Shown here piece by piece: positions 1 to 6,544 of a stretch of 12,536 nt of DNA. Positions within the stretch are counted from its first letter, which is position 1; each line of letters begins with the position of its first letter. Position numbers and translations under genes: made by a program. The stretch is from Firmicutes bacterium UBA3932 (GTDB lineage: Bacteria; Bacillota; Clostridia; Peptostreptococcales; Anaerovoracaceae), in contig DGEG01000079.1 of assembly GCA_002385825.1 (NCBI GenBank), forward strand, positions 517-13,052, in the 5' to 3' direction. A model generated the notes under the pieces. That model was not told the DNA's origin. It saw nothing but the letters and a program-made list of their open reading frames with translations, and did no database searches.

Positions 1-187
1 TTGTTGTCTACAAAGCAAGTTCAAAATAGTCAAGAATTTCCCTGGCGCCATTATTGTCGTCTATAATACGAGTTGAAAGTAGACAACATTCACTCTAAAA
101 ATATATTTTTGGCTATGTTAAAGAGTTCAATTAGACGAGAATTGACTGGAATTCTTTATTGTTGTCTGTCGGAGTAAAATTAGACAA
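1..187. repeat. Array of four degenerate ~33-bp units at ~53-bp period
   Basis: Four related units start at about 1, 54, 106 and 159, a regular step of 52-53 bp (about five helical turns). The first two are both 33 bp (1-33 and 54-86) and agree at about 25 of 33 positions. The third (106-138) is more diverged in its left half. The fourth (159-187) has lost about 4 bp. Each unit tends to open with TTGTYGTCT and close with TAGaCaA, so each is itself a loose dyad of the heptamer TTGTCTA facing TAGACAA. A perfect 10-bp inverted pair lies at 2-11 and 79-88. The array meets the window edge and may continue upstream. Transposase-binding sites at the end of a Tn7/Tn552-like element and a multi-site operator are both possible; no protein here decides between them. 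The pattern is seen directly; its role is unknown. Confidence 0.6.
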
Positions 188-342
188 GGCCAAACCTTGC
201 ATTTAAGATTATATTTACATAATTTGAAATATAAGGTAATATGGTATTTAAGAAGTTTAGGCACCTCCGGCGCAATATCAAATCATAAAATACTGCCGTT
301 TTGTGTTATAATGAGTAGACTACAAAATGGAGGATCAAAGAG
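188..342. other. AT-rich upstream region of the first gene
   Basis: No coding region is visible here. After the repeat array there is a small CAAGG/CCTTG hairpin (185-199, 5-nt loop), then strongly AT-rich DNA. The promoter-like element at 304-312 follows, then a short dyad GTAGACTAC at 315-323 around the expected transcription start, and the ribosome binding site GGAGG at 329-333. No riboswitch or RNA family was recognised. Confidence 0.5.
304..312 (+). promoter_or_regulatory. Extended -10 promoter for the HD-domain exonuclease gene
   Basis: TGTTATAAT gives a perfect TATAAT (307-312) with the TG of an extended -10 element one base upstream. The hexamer 17 bp further upstream (284-289) does not resemble TTGACA, so the promoter would rely on the extended -10. 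Transcription would start near 319, leaving a leader of about 24 nt before the ATG at 343. Confidence 0.55.
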
Positions 343-1302
343 ATGAAACAGCATTACGTGAGTCTATTGACCACCGATGACGAGATACAAGATTTTTTTA
401 TGGTTAAGAGTATAGCGGTGAAGTTGGGATCGAACAAGAAACAGTACCTGGATCTTCTTCTTGCGGACAACACCGGAGAAATTACGGCGAAGAAATGGGA
501 CATTGCGGATACGGAACTTCCTTCGTTGAACGAAATAGAAAGCGGCGAAATCGTCAAGGTAAAAGCTCAGGTCACAGAATGGAACGGGCTTAAGCAGCTT
601 CGAGTCTTGAGAATCAGGAAGTCCGTGCCTCAAGACGGTGTGGAGATGAGCGATTTTATCCGCACCGCTCCGGAGAAGCCGGAGGACATGTTCACCTTTT
701 TAGAGGAAGCGGTTGCTGCCATAAAAGATTCCGAGCTGAAGAAGCTCTGTGCGCGGGTTCTTACTGATAACAAGGAGAAGCTCCTTTACTATCCGGCGGC
801 TGTGAAGAATCACCACGCTGAAAGAGGCGGCCTTCTCTACCACATGAAGCGTATGGCGGCTATGGGAGAATACTTTTGCAAGGTCTATACGAACCTTAAT
901 CGCGACCTCGTAATCACCGGCGTCATCATTCACGATATTGAGAAGCTAAATGAGATTGATGCTAATGACATCGGCATCGCTTCAGGTTATTCTTTCGAAG
1001 GGCAGCTTCTCGGTCACCTGGTGCAGGGGGTAAAGACCATCGACCGCCTGGCAAAAGAACTGGGCATCAGCGAGGAAAAAGCCGTCATGCTGGAACATAT
1101 GATAATTGCCCATCATTACGAACCGGAATACGGGAGCCCGAAAAAACCGCTTTTCCCGGAAGCCGAAATTCTGCATTATCTGGATATTGTGGATGCCAGG
1201 ATGTACGACATGGAGGAAGCTCTCTTCGGGACCAAGCCGGGTGAATTTTCAGAGCGGGTTTGGACTTTGGACAACAGAAAACTGTACAAACCATCGTTCT
1301 GA
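343..1302 (+). CDS. yhaM: YhaM-like 3'-5' exoribonuclease (OB fold plus HD domain)
   Basis: This 319-residue protein matches the length and layout of the YhaM family (about 314 residues), cytoplasmic metal-dependent exonucleases that shorten RNA and single-stranded DNA from the 3' end. Residues about 16-95 look like an OB-fold nucleic acid binding domain. Residues about 155-295 form the HD domain, with candidate metal ligands H167, H197-D198, H225, H257/H258 and D284. The stretch EYGSPKKP at 262-269, followed by PEAEILHY, is typical of the family. A variation is HDIEK at 197-201, where HDIGK is the more usual form. The start is supported by GGAGG at 329-333, nine bases upstream. It stands alone behind its own promoter. 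The family call is firm; the in vivo RNA targets are not visible. Confidence 0.88.
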   Translation: MKQHYVSLLTTDDEIQDFFMVKSIAVKLGSNKKQYLDLLLADNTGEITAKKWDIADTELPSLNEIESGEIVKVKAQVTEWNGLKQLRVLRIRKSVPQDGVEMSDFIRTAPEKPEDMFTFLEEAVAAIKDSELKKLCARVLTDNKEKLLYYPAAVKNHHAERGGLLYHMKRMAAMGEYFCKVYTNLNRDLVITGVIIHDIEKLNEIDANDIGIASGYSFEGQLLGHLVQGVKTIDRLAKELGISEEKAVMLEHMIIAHHYEPEYGSPKKPLFPEAEILHYLDIVDARMYDMEEALFGTKPGEFSERVWTLDNRKLYKPSF

Positions 1303-1340
1303 GGGCATTGTTCTGAGGACATACCTACAGTTCTGAGGGC
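1296..1340 (+). repeat. Three direct copies of an 11-bp repeat at the stop codon
   Basis: The sequence GTTCTGAGGRC occurs at 1296-1306, 1310-1320 and 1330-1340. The TGA of the first copy is the stop codon of the preceding gene (1300-1302). A weaker partial copy (GCTGAGAG) follows near 1343. This looks like local duplication just past a reading frame. No function is evident. Confidence 0.6.
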
Positions 1341-1551
1341 GTGCTGAGAGAATAGCTGCTCGATGGGCGATGGAACTATGTTATCAGCAATGTGATTATT
1401 GAATTATGCTCAACTATTGAGCCCATTTCAGGCCGGATTAGAATTAAATGGAATTAGATATAAAGTGAGTTATAAAAGACTGCGGGACTATAAATAACTA
1501 CAAAACTATAAAAGTAAAGACTGAAAAACCATATAGCTGCAAAGGAGATTA
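1341..1551. other. AT-rich spacer with four TATAAA hexamers before cca
   Basis: No gene is visible in this stretch. A 6-bp dyad GCTCAA/TTGAGC lies at 1408-1422, but it has a 3-base centre and no following T run, so it is not a convincing terminator. TATAAA occurs at 1459-1464, 1471-1476, 1489-1494 and 1507-1512, the last three 18 bp apart, within a low-complexity AT-rich stretch. Any of these could act as a -10 element, but none has a recognisable TTGACA-like partner 16-18 bp upstream. The promoter of the cca-recD2-comFC run probably lies here but cannot be placed. Confidence 0.4.
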
Positions 1552-2901
1552 ATGCGTATGATGCGGTTGCCGAAAGAAATAACCGAAATCATGAGAATCA
1601 TCGAGGAAGACGGGCATCAGGTCTACATCGTAGGCGGCAGCATACGGGACTTGTTGCTCGGCATACAGCCGGAAGATTGGGATCTGGCCAGCAACGCGCC
1701 TCCCGAGAGAGTGGAGGAGCTCTTCGGCAATGGCGGAAGCGGAACCCCCATCGATGACAAAAGCGGAAGTGGAGCCGGGGTTGCACGGGAGGATGGATCC
1801 AAAGACAGCGCCGGTAGGAAGTTCGGTGTCGTCAAGGTCAAAAGAGGTGATCTGACAGCGGAGGTGGCTGCCTTTAGGATAGACGGGAATTATTCCGATC
1901 ACCGGCGGCCCGATGAGGTTATATTTACCGACAACATCGAAGAGGATTTGGCAAGAAGGGATTTCACCATTAATGGAATTGCCTATCATCCTCAGAAGGG
2001 AATCATCGATCCCTTTAACGGCCGGAAGGATCTGAAGGACAGGCTCATTCGCACCATCGGAGATCCTGAGAAAAGGTTCAATGAAGACCCTTTGCGCATC
2101 CTTCGCGGAATTCGCCTGGCGGGTCAGTTGGATTTCGACCTGACCATAGACACACTTAATGCAATGCAGAAGACCGCTTGCCTCTTGGAACAGATCAGCA
2201 TGGACAGGAGGAGAACGGAATTCGAAAGGATCCTGATTACGAAAAATACAGGCAAAGCCTTGAGGATGTGCGTATCTGCCAACGTGCTCAATGCTATTTT
2301 CAATGATTGCTATCCTCCAAAAGGGAGAACGGACCAGGGGGATTTTTCCATGCTGATTCAGAATATAGACCGGTCAAGATGCAATGTGGATCTGCGCCTT
2401 GCTCTACTGCTTCTATGTTTCGAGAAGAAAAAAGCCATGAAAGCCATCGATGAGCTGAATTTGAGCAAGGAACGTGCACGAATGCAGAGAGCTGCGCAGA
2501 ATCTGATGATGGACCTGCATTTTGCGGTGGATAAATACTCGCTGAAGAGGTTTATATATCTCAACGGGCAGGACGTTTACGACTTCCTCAACAGCCTGTC
2601 GAAACAGCAGCGTGAAGTGTATGAAACTCCCGGATTTCGCATTGAGAGCCGCTATTATATTTTAGATGAGATAAATAAAAACAGGGAACCCATTTATGTG
2701 GAGGACTTGGCCATAGACGGAAATGATCTTATCGAAGCCGGGATCGTAGAGGGAGAAAAGGTGGGAGAAATGCTAAAAATGCTCGTGGATGTAGTCCACA
2801 GATTTCCCGGGCTCAATACGAAGCCGAAACTTTTGAAAAAAGCAAAAGCCTTAAAAAATCCCATCCGGGCAAAGTTCAGAAACTTTTATTTTGTGAAATA
2901 G
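1552..2901 (+). CDS. cca: CCA tRNA nucleotidyltransferase, class II
   Basis: This enzyme adds or repairs the 3'-terminal CCA of tRNAs in the cytoplasm using CTP and ATP. The class II head shows GGSIRD at 28-33, the catalytic carboxylates of DWD at 42-44, RRDFTIN at 135-141 and the nucleotide-recognition EDPLR at 178-182. The helical neck, body and tail follow to residue 449, a usual length; no HD domain was seen. Unusual is a Gly/Ser/Asp-rich insertion at about residues 59-90, between the helix after the catalytic motif and the strand FGVVKV, where Bacillus enzymes have only a short loop. The start is ambiguous: AGGAG at 1543-1547 lies 4 bases from ATG 1552 and 10 bases from ATG 1558, a difference of two residues. 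The close paralogue poly(A) polymerase is less likely in a Firmicute. recD2 follows after 7 bp. Confidence 0.9.
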   Translation: MRMMRLPKEITEIMRIIEEDGHQVYIVGGSIRDLLLGIQPEDWDLASNAPPERVEELFGNGGSGTPIDDKSGSGAGVAREDGSKDSAGRKFGVVKVKRGDLTAEVAAFRIDGNYSDHRRPDEVIFTDNIEEDLARRDFTINGIAYHPQKGIIDPFNGRKDLKDRLIRTIGDPEKRFNEDPLRILRGIRLAGQLDFDLTIDTLNAMQKTACLLEQISMDRRRTEFERILITKNTGKALRMCVSANVLNAIFNDCYPPKGRTDQGDFSMLIQNIDRSRCNVDLRLALLLLCFEKKKAMKAIDELNLSKERARMQRAAQNLMMDLHFAVDKYSLKRFIYLNGQDVYDFLNSLSKQQREVYETPGFRIESRYYILDEINKNREPIYVEDLAIDGNDLIEAGIVEGEKVGEMLKMLVDVVHRFPGLNTKPKLLKKAKALKNPIRAKFRNFYFVK

Positions 2902-2908
2902 GTTTATT

Positions 2909-5122
2909 ATGGAAGAAAAGACAGGTATCCTTTCAGATATCATTTATCATAACGAAAGCAACGGGTATACGATTGCCGTCATAGAAAATGAAGAAGTCCC
3001 GGAACAATTCACTGCGGTGGGCTATCTCCATAATCCGGACAGGGGAAGAACGTATCGCCTGACGGGCAAATGGAAGAACCATCCTACGTATGGAGAGCAA
3101 TTCGCCTTTGAGAGCTATGTGGAGGAAATGCCCAAAACCGCCGAAGGGATTCAAAACTTTCTCAGTTCCGGCCTCATGAAGGGAGTCGGAAAAAAGACGG
3201 CTCAGGCCATCGTGAACAGATTCGGCGAGGACACTTTGCGGATTATCTCCGAAGAGCCTCACCGTCTCACAGAAGTGGAAGGGATCGGCAAAGTGAAGGC
3301 GAAAGCCATCTCAGACGCTTTTGCGGCTCACCAGGAATTTGCCGGCATCGTCTTATATTTTCAACGGTTTGGCATTTCCACAGGCTATGCCATGCGCCTT
3401 TACAAGGTCTATGGTTCCGATACCATAAAGACCATCGAAGAAAACCCTTATCAATTGATAGATGACGTTTTCGGCATCGGTTTTCGAAAAGCCGACCGGA
3501 TAGCTCAGCTCCTCGGTGTACCCGGAAATGATCCCCAGCGGATTCGCAGCGGAATCCGCTATACGCTGTGGGCGCATATTAACGAAGGCCATACCTTTGT
3601 GCCACAAAAACAGCTGTGTGAGCTGGCCGGAGACCTTCTCGACATAAGCGCCGAAGAAGTGTACGAAACCATCGTTCAAATGGCCTTTGAAGGAGATCTC
3701 CAGGTGGAAAACCTGGAGGGGCGGGCGGTTGTTTATTTATTGCCTTATTTCATGGCCGAGCAGAAAGTGTGCCGGAAGCTCATCGAACTGGATCGGACAG
3801 ACTTGAAACCGATTCGGGGAGACATGGATGAACTTATCCGGCTGACCGAGAGACAGACGGGAATCGAACTGTCGGAAAACCAGAAGCGAGCAGTGAAAAT
3901 CGCTATGGAAAGCGGAGTTGCCGTAATTACCGGAGGGCCCGGGACCGGAAAAACTACCATTATAAACACCATTATGACCATCTTCCAGTACAACGATTTT
4001 TCCACCGCCATTGCGGCGCCGACAGGGAGAGCAGCAAAGCGGATTACGGAAACCTCCGGTTACGAAGCGTCTACCATTCACAGACTGCTGGAGTACTGTT
4101 ATTCCGAAGGAGAGGACAGCATGCGCTTCGGCAAAAACGAGGAAAACCCTCTGCGATTCGATGCGGTTATCATCGATGAAGCATCCATGATCGATATCAT
4201 GCTGATGAAGGGCTTGCTCGATGCAATACCGGCGGGAACGCGACTGATAATAGTGGGGGATGCGGATCAACTGCCTCCGGTGGGCGCCGGCAACGTTTTG
4301 AGGGATATCATAGAAAGCGAGGTCATATCCTCCGTTAAGCTGACAGAGATTTTCAGACAGGCAAAGGAGAGTTTCATAGTGGTCAACGCCCACAAGATCA
4401 ATAAAGGCGAATACCCGGACATTAACGAAAGAGACAAGGATTTCTTCCTGCTGCATCGCAAAAGCGAAAAGGAAATGCTGGCTACGATCCTGGATCTGTG
4501 CGCCAGGCGCCTGCCATCCTATTTTGACGACTGCGACCCTTTAAGGGATTTGCAGGTCCTTACCCCGGTTCGCAAAGGACTCCTGGGATGCGAGAACCTC
4601 AATAAGGAACTGCAGAAGATTCTCAATCCTCCCTGTCCGGGCGTGAAGGAAAAACGTTTTGGGGACCGGCTGTTCCGGGAAGGCGACAAAGTGATGCAGA
4701 TCAAGAACAACTATCAGCTGGAATGGAAGCGTTTTTACGATTTCACCGACGGGCAGGGTGTTTTCAACGGAGACTGTGGCTTCATCCATACTATAGATAA
4801 CGAATTCAACGAAATAACGGTGGTTTATGAAGATAATAAATACGTTACATACGATGTGACGAATCTGGATGAATTGGAACTGGCCTATGCGGTAACGGTG
4901 CACAAAAGTCAGGGAAGTGAGTTCCCGGTGATCATAATGCCCGTATCCTGGTTTCCTCCTGTATTGGCTACCCGTAACTTGCTATATACTGCCGTGACTC
5001 GCGCAAAGGATGCGGTGATCCTGGTAGGTTCGGAAGACAAAATGCGCGCAATGGTGGACAACAACAGAATTTTGGAGCGGTATTCCGGCCTGAAACCCAG
5101 ACTTAAACAGTTTTTGTTGTAA
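2909..5122 (+). CDS. recD2: RecD2-type ATP-dependent DNA helicase (SF1)
   Basis: This 737-residue protein has the RecD2/YrrC layout: an N-terminal domain, helix-hairpin-helix segments around 88-107 and 122-137, then an SF1 helicase core. Visible motifs are Walker A GGPGTGKT at 342-349, PTGRAAKR at 371-378, Walker B DEAS at 423-426, GDADQLPPV at 450-458, FRQ at 482-484, VHKSQG at 664-669 and YTAVTRAK at 693-700. RecD2 proteins are 5'-3' helicases that act without RecBC in DNA repair and replication fork maintenance. The length is close to Deinococcus RecD2 and slightly shorter than Bacillus YrrC. The ribosome binding site before ATG 2909 is weak, and the gene begins 7 bp after cca, so translation is probably coupled to cca. 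All motifs needed for ATPase activity appear intact. Confidence 0.94.
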   Translation: MEEKTGILSDIIYHNESNGYTIAVIENEEVPEQFTAVGYLHNPDRGRTYRLTGKWKNHPTYGEQFAFESYVEEMPKTAEGIQNFLSSGLMKGVGKKTAQAIVNRFGEDTLRIISEEPHRLTEVEGIGKVKAKAISDAFAAHQEFAGIVLYFQRFGISTGYAMRLYKVYGSDTIKTIEENPYQLIDDVFGIGFRKADRIAQLLGVPGNDPQRIRSGIRYTLWAHINEGHTFVPQKQLCELAGDLLDISAEEVYETIVQMAFEGDLQVENLEGRAVVYLLPYFMAEQKVCRKLIELDRTDLKPIRGDMDELIRLTERQTGIELSENQKRAVKIAMESGVAVITGGPGTGKTTIINTIMTIFQYNDFSTAIAAPTGRAAKRITETSGYEASTIHRLLEYCYSEGEDSMRFGKNEENPLRFDAVIIDEASMIDIMLMKGLLDAIPAGTRLIIVGDADQLPPVGAGNVLRDIIESEVISSVKLTEIFRQAKESFIVVNAHKINKGEYPDINERDKDFFLLHRKSEKEMLATILDLCARRLPSYFDDCDPLRDLQVLTPVRKGLLGCENLNKELQKILNPPCPGVKEKRFGDRLFREGDKVMQIKNNYQLEWKRFYDFTDGQGVFNGDCGFIHTIDNEFNEITVVYEDNKYVTYDVTNLDELELAYAVTVHKSQGSEFPVIIMPVSWFPPVLATRNLLYTAVTRAKDAVILVGSEDKMRAMVDNNRILERYSGLKPRLKQFLL

Positions 5123-5141
5123 AAACCCGTGGAGTTCTGTT

Positions 5142-5882
5142 ATGATAATGGAAATTTGGTTCTCTCTTTTGGACCTGATCTATCCTTCGAATATTTACTG
5201 CATCAATTGCGGGAGACCCATCGACGACAGGTTTCCTTACTCCCTTTGCCCGGTTTGCGTAAGGCATATCCGATGGGCAAACAAGATAACCTGCGATTGT
5301 TGCGGAAAGTCTATGCTGGCCCGGTCTGACCTGGGGCTGTGCAGTCAATGCGCTGAGTCACAGAGGAGCTTCGACAGGGGATATACCTGCGCAGACTACG
5401 GGATTACGGAGAGGAACCTGATTCATCAGCTGAAATACCAAGATAAGGATTATCTGGCGGAACATTTTGCGGAACTGATGGCCGAGCGGATCGTTGCTGA
5501 AGGGCTGGATCCGGATTTGGTAACACCGGTTCCCATGTATAAAAAGAAAGAGAGGAGGAGAGGCTATAACCAGGCAAGCCTGTTGGCGAAATCCATTTCC
5601 CGGCACCTCAACAAACCCTATTATCCGGATCTTTTGATCCGAGTATGTGACACTCCGCCCATGAGCGGGCTCAACGCTGCACAGCGAAAGAAAAATGTTG
5701 AAGGTGTTTTTACCGCAGCAAAGTGGGTACAAAAGATTATATACGGCAAGACGGTGTTGCTTGTGGACGATATTTTCACCACGGGCAGCACAACGGAAGC
5801 TTGTAGCAAATTATTGAAAGAATCGGGTGCCTATCAAGTTTATGTGGTAACTTTTGCTGCGGGAATGGATACAGGCCAATAG
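5142..5882 (+). CDS. comFC: ComF family protein (ComFC), Zn-finger phosphoribosyltransferase-like
   Basis: This 246-residue protein has the ComFC layout. The N-terminus is cysteine-rich, with CxxC pairs at C20/C23, C36/C39, C51/C54 and C67/C70 likely binding zinc. A phosphoribosyltransferase fold follows, with the PRPP-binding loop VLLVDDIFTTGST at 205-217 and the family segment RRRGYNQA at 138-145. ComFC works inside the cell in natural transformation in Bacillus, together with the helicase ComFA. It is also widespread in species not known to be competent, so competence cannot be concluded from it. ATG 5142 is preferred because GGAG at 5131-5134 sits 7 bases upstream; ATG 5148 would be 13 bases away. 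The gap after recD2 is 19 bp. Downstream lies a structured RNA rather than comF partners, and comFA is not in the window. Confidence 0.9.
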   Translation: MIMEIWFSLLDLIYPSNIYCINCGRPIDDRFPYSLCPVCVRHIRWANKITCDCCGKSMLARSDLGLCSQCAESQRSFDRGYTCADYGITERNLIHQLKYQDKDYLAEHFAELMAERIVAEGLDPDLVTPVPMYKKKERRRGYNQASLLAKSISRHLNKPYYPDLLIRVCDTPPMSGLNAAQRKKNVEGVFTAAKWVQKIIYGKTVLLVDDIFTTGSTTEACSKLLKESGAYQVYVVTFAAGMDTGQ

Positions 5883-5893
5883 GGTGGTGCGGG

Positions 5894-5924
5894 CCCGCAT
5901 AGCTAATAACCAGGGCTATGCGGG
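5894..5924 (+). other. 10-bp hairpin between comFC and the raiA RNA
   Basis: CCCGCATAGC at 5894-5903 pairs perfectly with GCTATGCGGG at 5915-5924 around an 11-nt loop. It begins 12 bases after the comFC stop and ends 7 bases before the long stem of the downstream RNA. No T run follows (the next bases are GAAAGG), so it is not a standard intrinsic terminator. It could stabilise the comFC mRNA end, be a processing site, or be a 5' extension of the RNA. Confidence 0.55.
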
Positions 5925-5931
5925 GAAAGGA

Positions 5932-6140
5932 GAATCGGATAATGGAATTGTCCGGGTCTGTGGTTGAAAGTCCATGCCAGCTACGGGCAAAAGGACCCAC
6001 GTAAGTTGGACCGCAAAGCGGCAACGATCATGGCGTAGCCTAGGGGTAAGTCCTTCGGTAGAGCTTTAAAAGCGACAAAAACCGACAGGCGAGTGTGGGG
6101 GCAAAGACCAGGTCAGCCGGGCAATTCCATTATCCGATTC
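5932..6140 (+). ncRNA. raiA_RNA: raiA-motif structured noncoding RNA
   Basis: The ends form a 24-bp stem: 5932-5955 pairs with 6117-6140, all Watson-Crick except one U-G pair (5951/6121). Inside are further helices: TGCC/GGCA at 5975-5978/5986-5989; GTTG-GA-CCGC closed by AAA and GCGG-CAAC at 6005-6025, with a GA bulge; CCCAC 5996-6000 with GTGGG 6095-6099; and TCGGT 6055-6059 with ACCGA 6081-6085 enclosing a small GCTTT/AAAGC hairpin. The loop GCTACG at 5980-5985 is complementary to CGTAGC at 6034-6039, implying a pseudoknot. The length of about 209 nt, its position upstream of hpf (raiA) and next to comFC match the raiA motif, a conserved Firmicute and Actinobacteria RNA of poorly understood function, linked to sporulation and aggregation in published work. 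Family assignment is by recognition, not a covariance search. No terminator follows directly. 6S RNA is less likely given the compact multi-helix structure and context. Confidence 0.82.
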
Positions 6141-6143
6141 ATA

Positions 6144-6351
6144 TTATCCACAAGTGTAGCGGAAAAGGACGAAACAGAGGAGAAAATGATTGCATAAAAA
6201 AATATAAATATTTATGCGGCGATAAATAATTGAAAAACAACGATTTTGATTGACGACATATTATTAAATGAATAATTATTAATATTCGCAGGGCGAAAAT
6301 ATGTCCACAAATCAAATCTTCATTTTTCAATTATACACAGAGTTATCCACA
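6144..6351 (+). promoter_or_regulatory. Cluster of three consensus DnaA boxes
   Basis: Perfect TTATNCACA boxes occur in the same orientation at 6144-6152 (TTATCCACA), 6331-6339 (TTATACACA) and 6343-6351 (TTATCCACA); the last two are 12 bp apart. A weaker match with two mismatches is at 6301-6309. With eight fixed bases, fewer than one match is expected by chance on both strands of this window. Between the outer boxes lies AT-rich DNA. No dnaA, dnaN or parAB is here, so this is more likely a DnaA regulatory cluster or titration site than the chromosomal origin. DnaA binding itself is inferred. Confidence 0.6.
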
Positions 6352-6544
6352 GTATCAACAGAACAGATTGAAGTAATAGAAATATTCAGAATTCGACATA
6401 TTTAGACGATATCAAAAAAATTCCAATAACTCCTTTGGTTCCGGCTGATGAATAAATATTTTCCCGGCAAAAAAAGGAATGGCATGGATTTTGTAGTATA
6501 AATTTATTAAAAGAAGTTCTCAATAACGAAAAGGGGGAATGAGC
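6153..6544. other. Long AT-rich region between the raiA RNA and hpf
   Basis: No reading frame on either strand looks like a gene. The segment 6185-6300 is very AT-rich and contains the dyad GCATAAA/TTTATGC (6192-6198 and 6211-6217). Two of the DnaA boxes lie at 6331-6351. TTGACG (6250-6255) with TAATTA 17 bp downstream (6273-6278) is a possible but weak promoter. Closer to hpf, TATAAA at 6497-6502 could be a -10 element, though the hexamer 17 bp upstream is not a -35 match. The hpf ribosome binding site AAGGGGG is at 6531-6537. No alternative-sigma promoter could be assigned, although hpf genes are often under stress or stationary-phase sigma control. Confidence 0.4.

Noticed and set aside
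1..187. CRISPR array
   Set aside because: The units match at only about three quarters of positions, one is shortened by 4 bp, spacers would be about 20 bp, and there are no cas genes in the window.
3737..4456. 239-codon open frame on the - strand inside recD2
   Set aside because: It lies wholly opposite a gene with all its helicase motifs intact, and its translation shows no recognisable family.
5932..6140. 6S RNA or RNase P RNA
   Set aside because: No long central bubble as in 6S RNA, and too short and without the recognisable conserved core of RNase P; neighbours fit the raiA motif.
6144..6351. Chromosomal replication origin (oriC)
   Set aside because: No dnaA, dnaN, recF, gyrase or partition genes flank it and there are only three perfect boxes; an accessory DnaA site is the more modest reading.
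6403..6409. TAGACGA as a further copy of the left-edge repeat
   Set aside because: A single 7-bp match without the rest of the unit is expected by chance in AT-rich DNA.
6539..6544. ATG 6539 as the hpf start
   Set aside because: It is only one base from the ribosome binding site; ATG 6545 has seven-base spacing and matches the usual HPF N-terminus.
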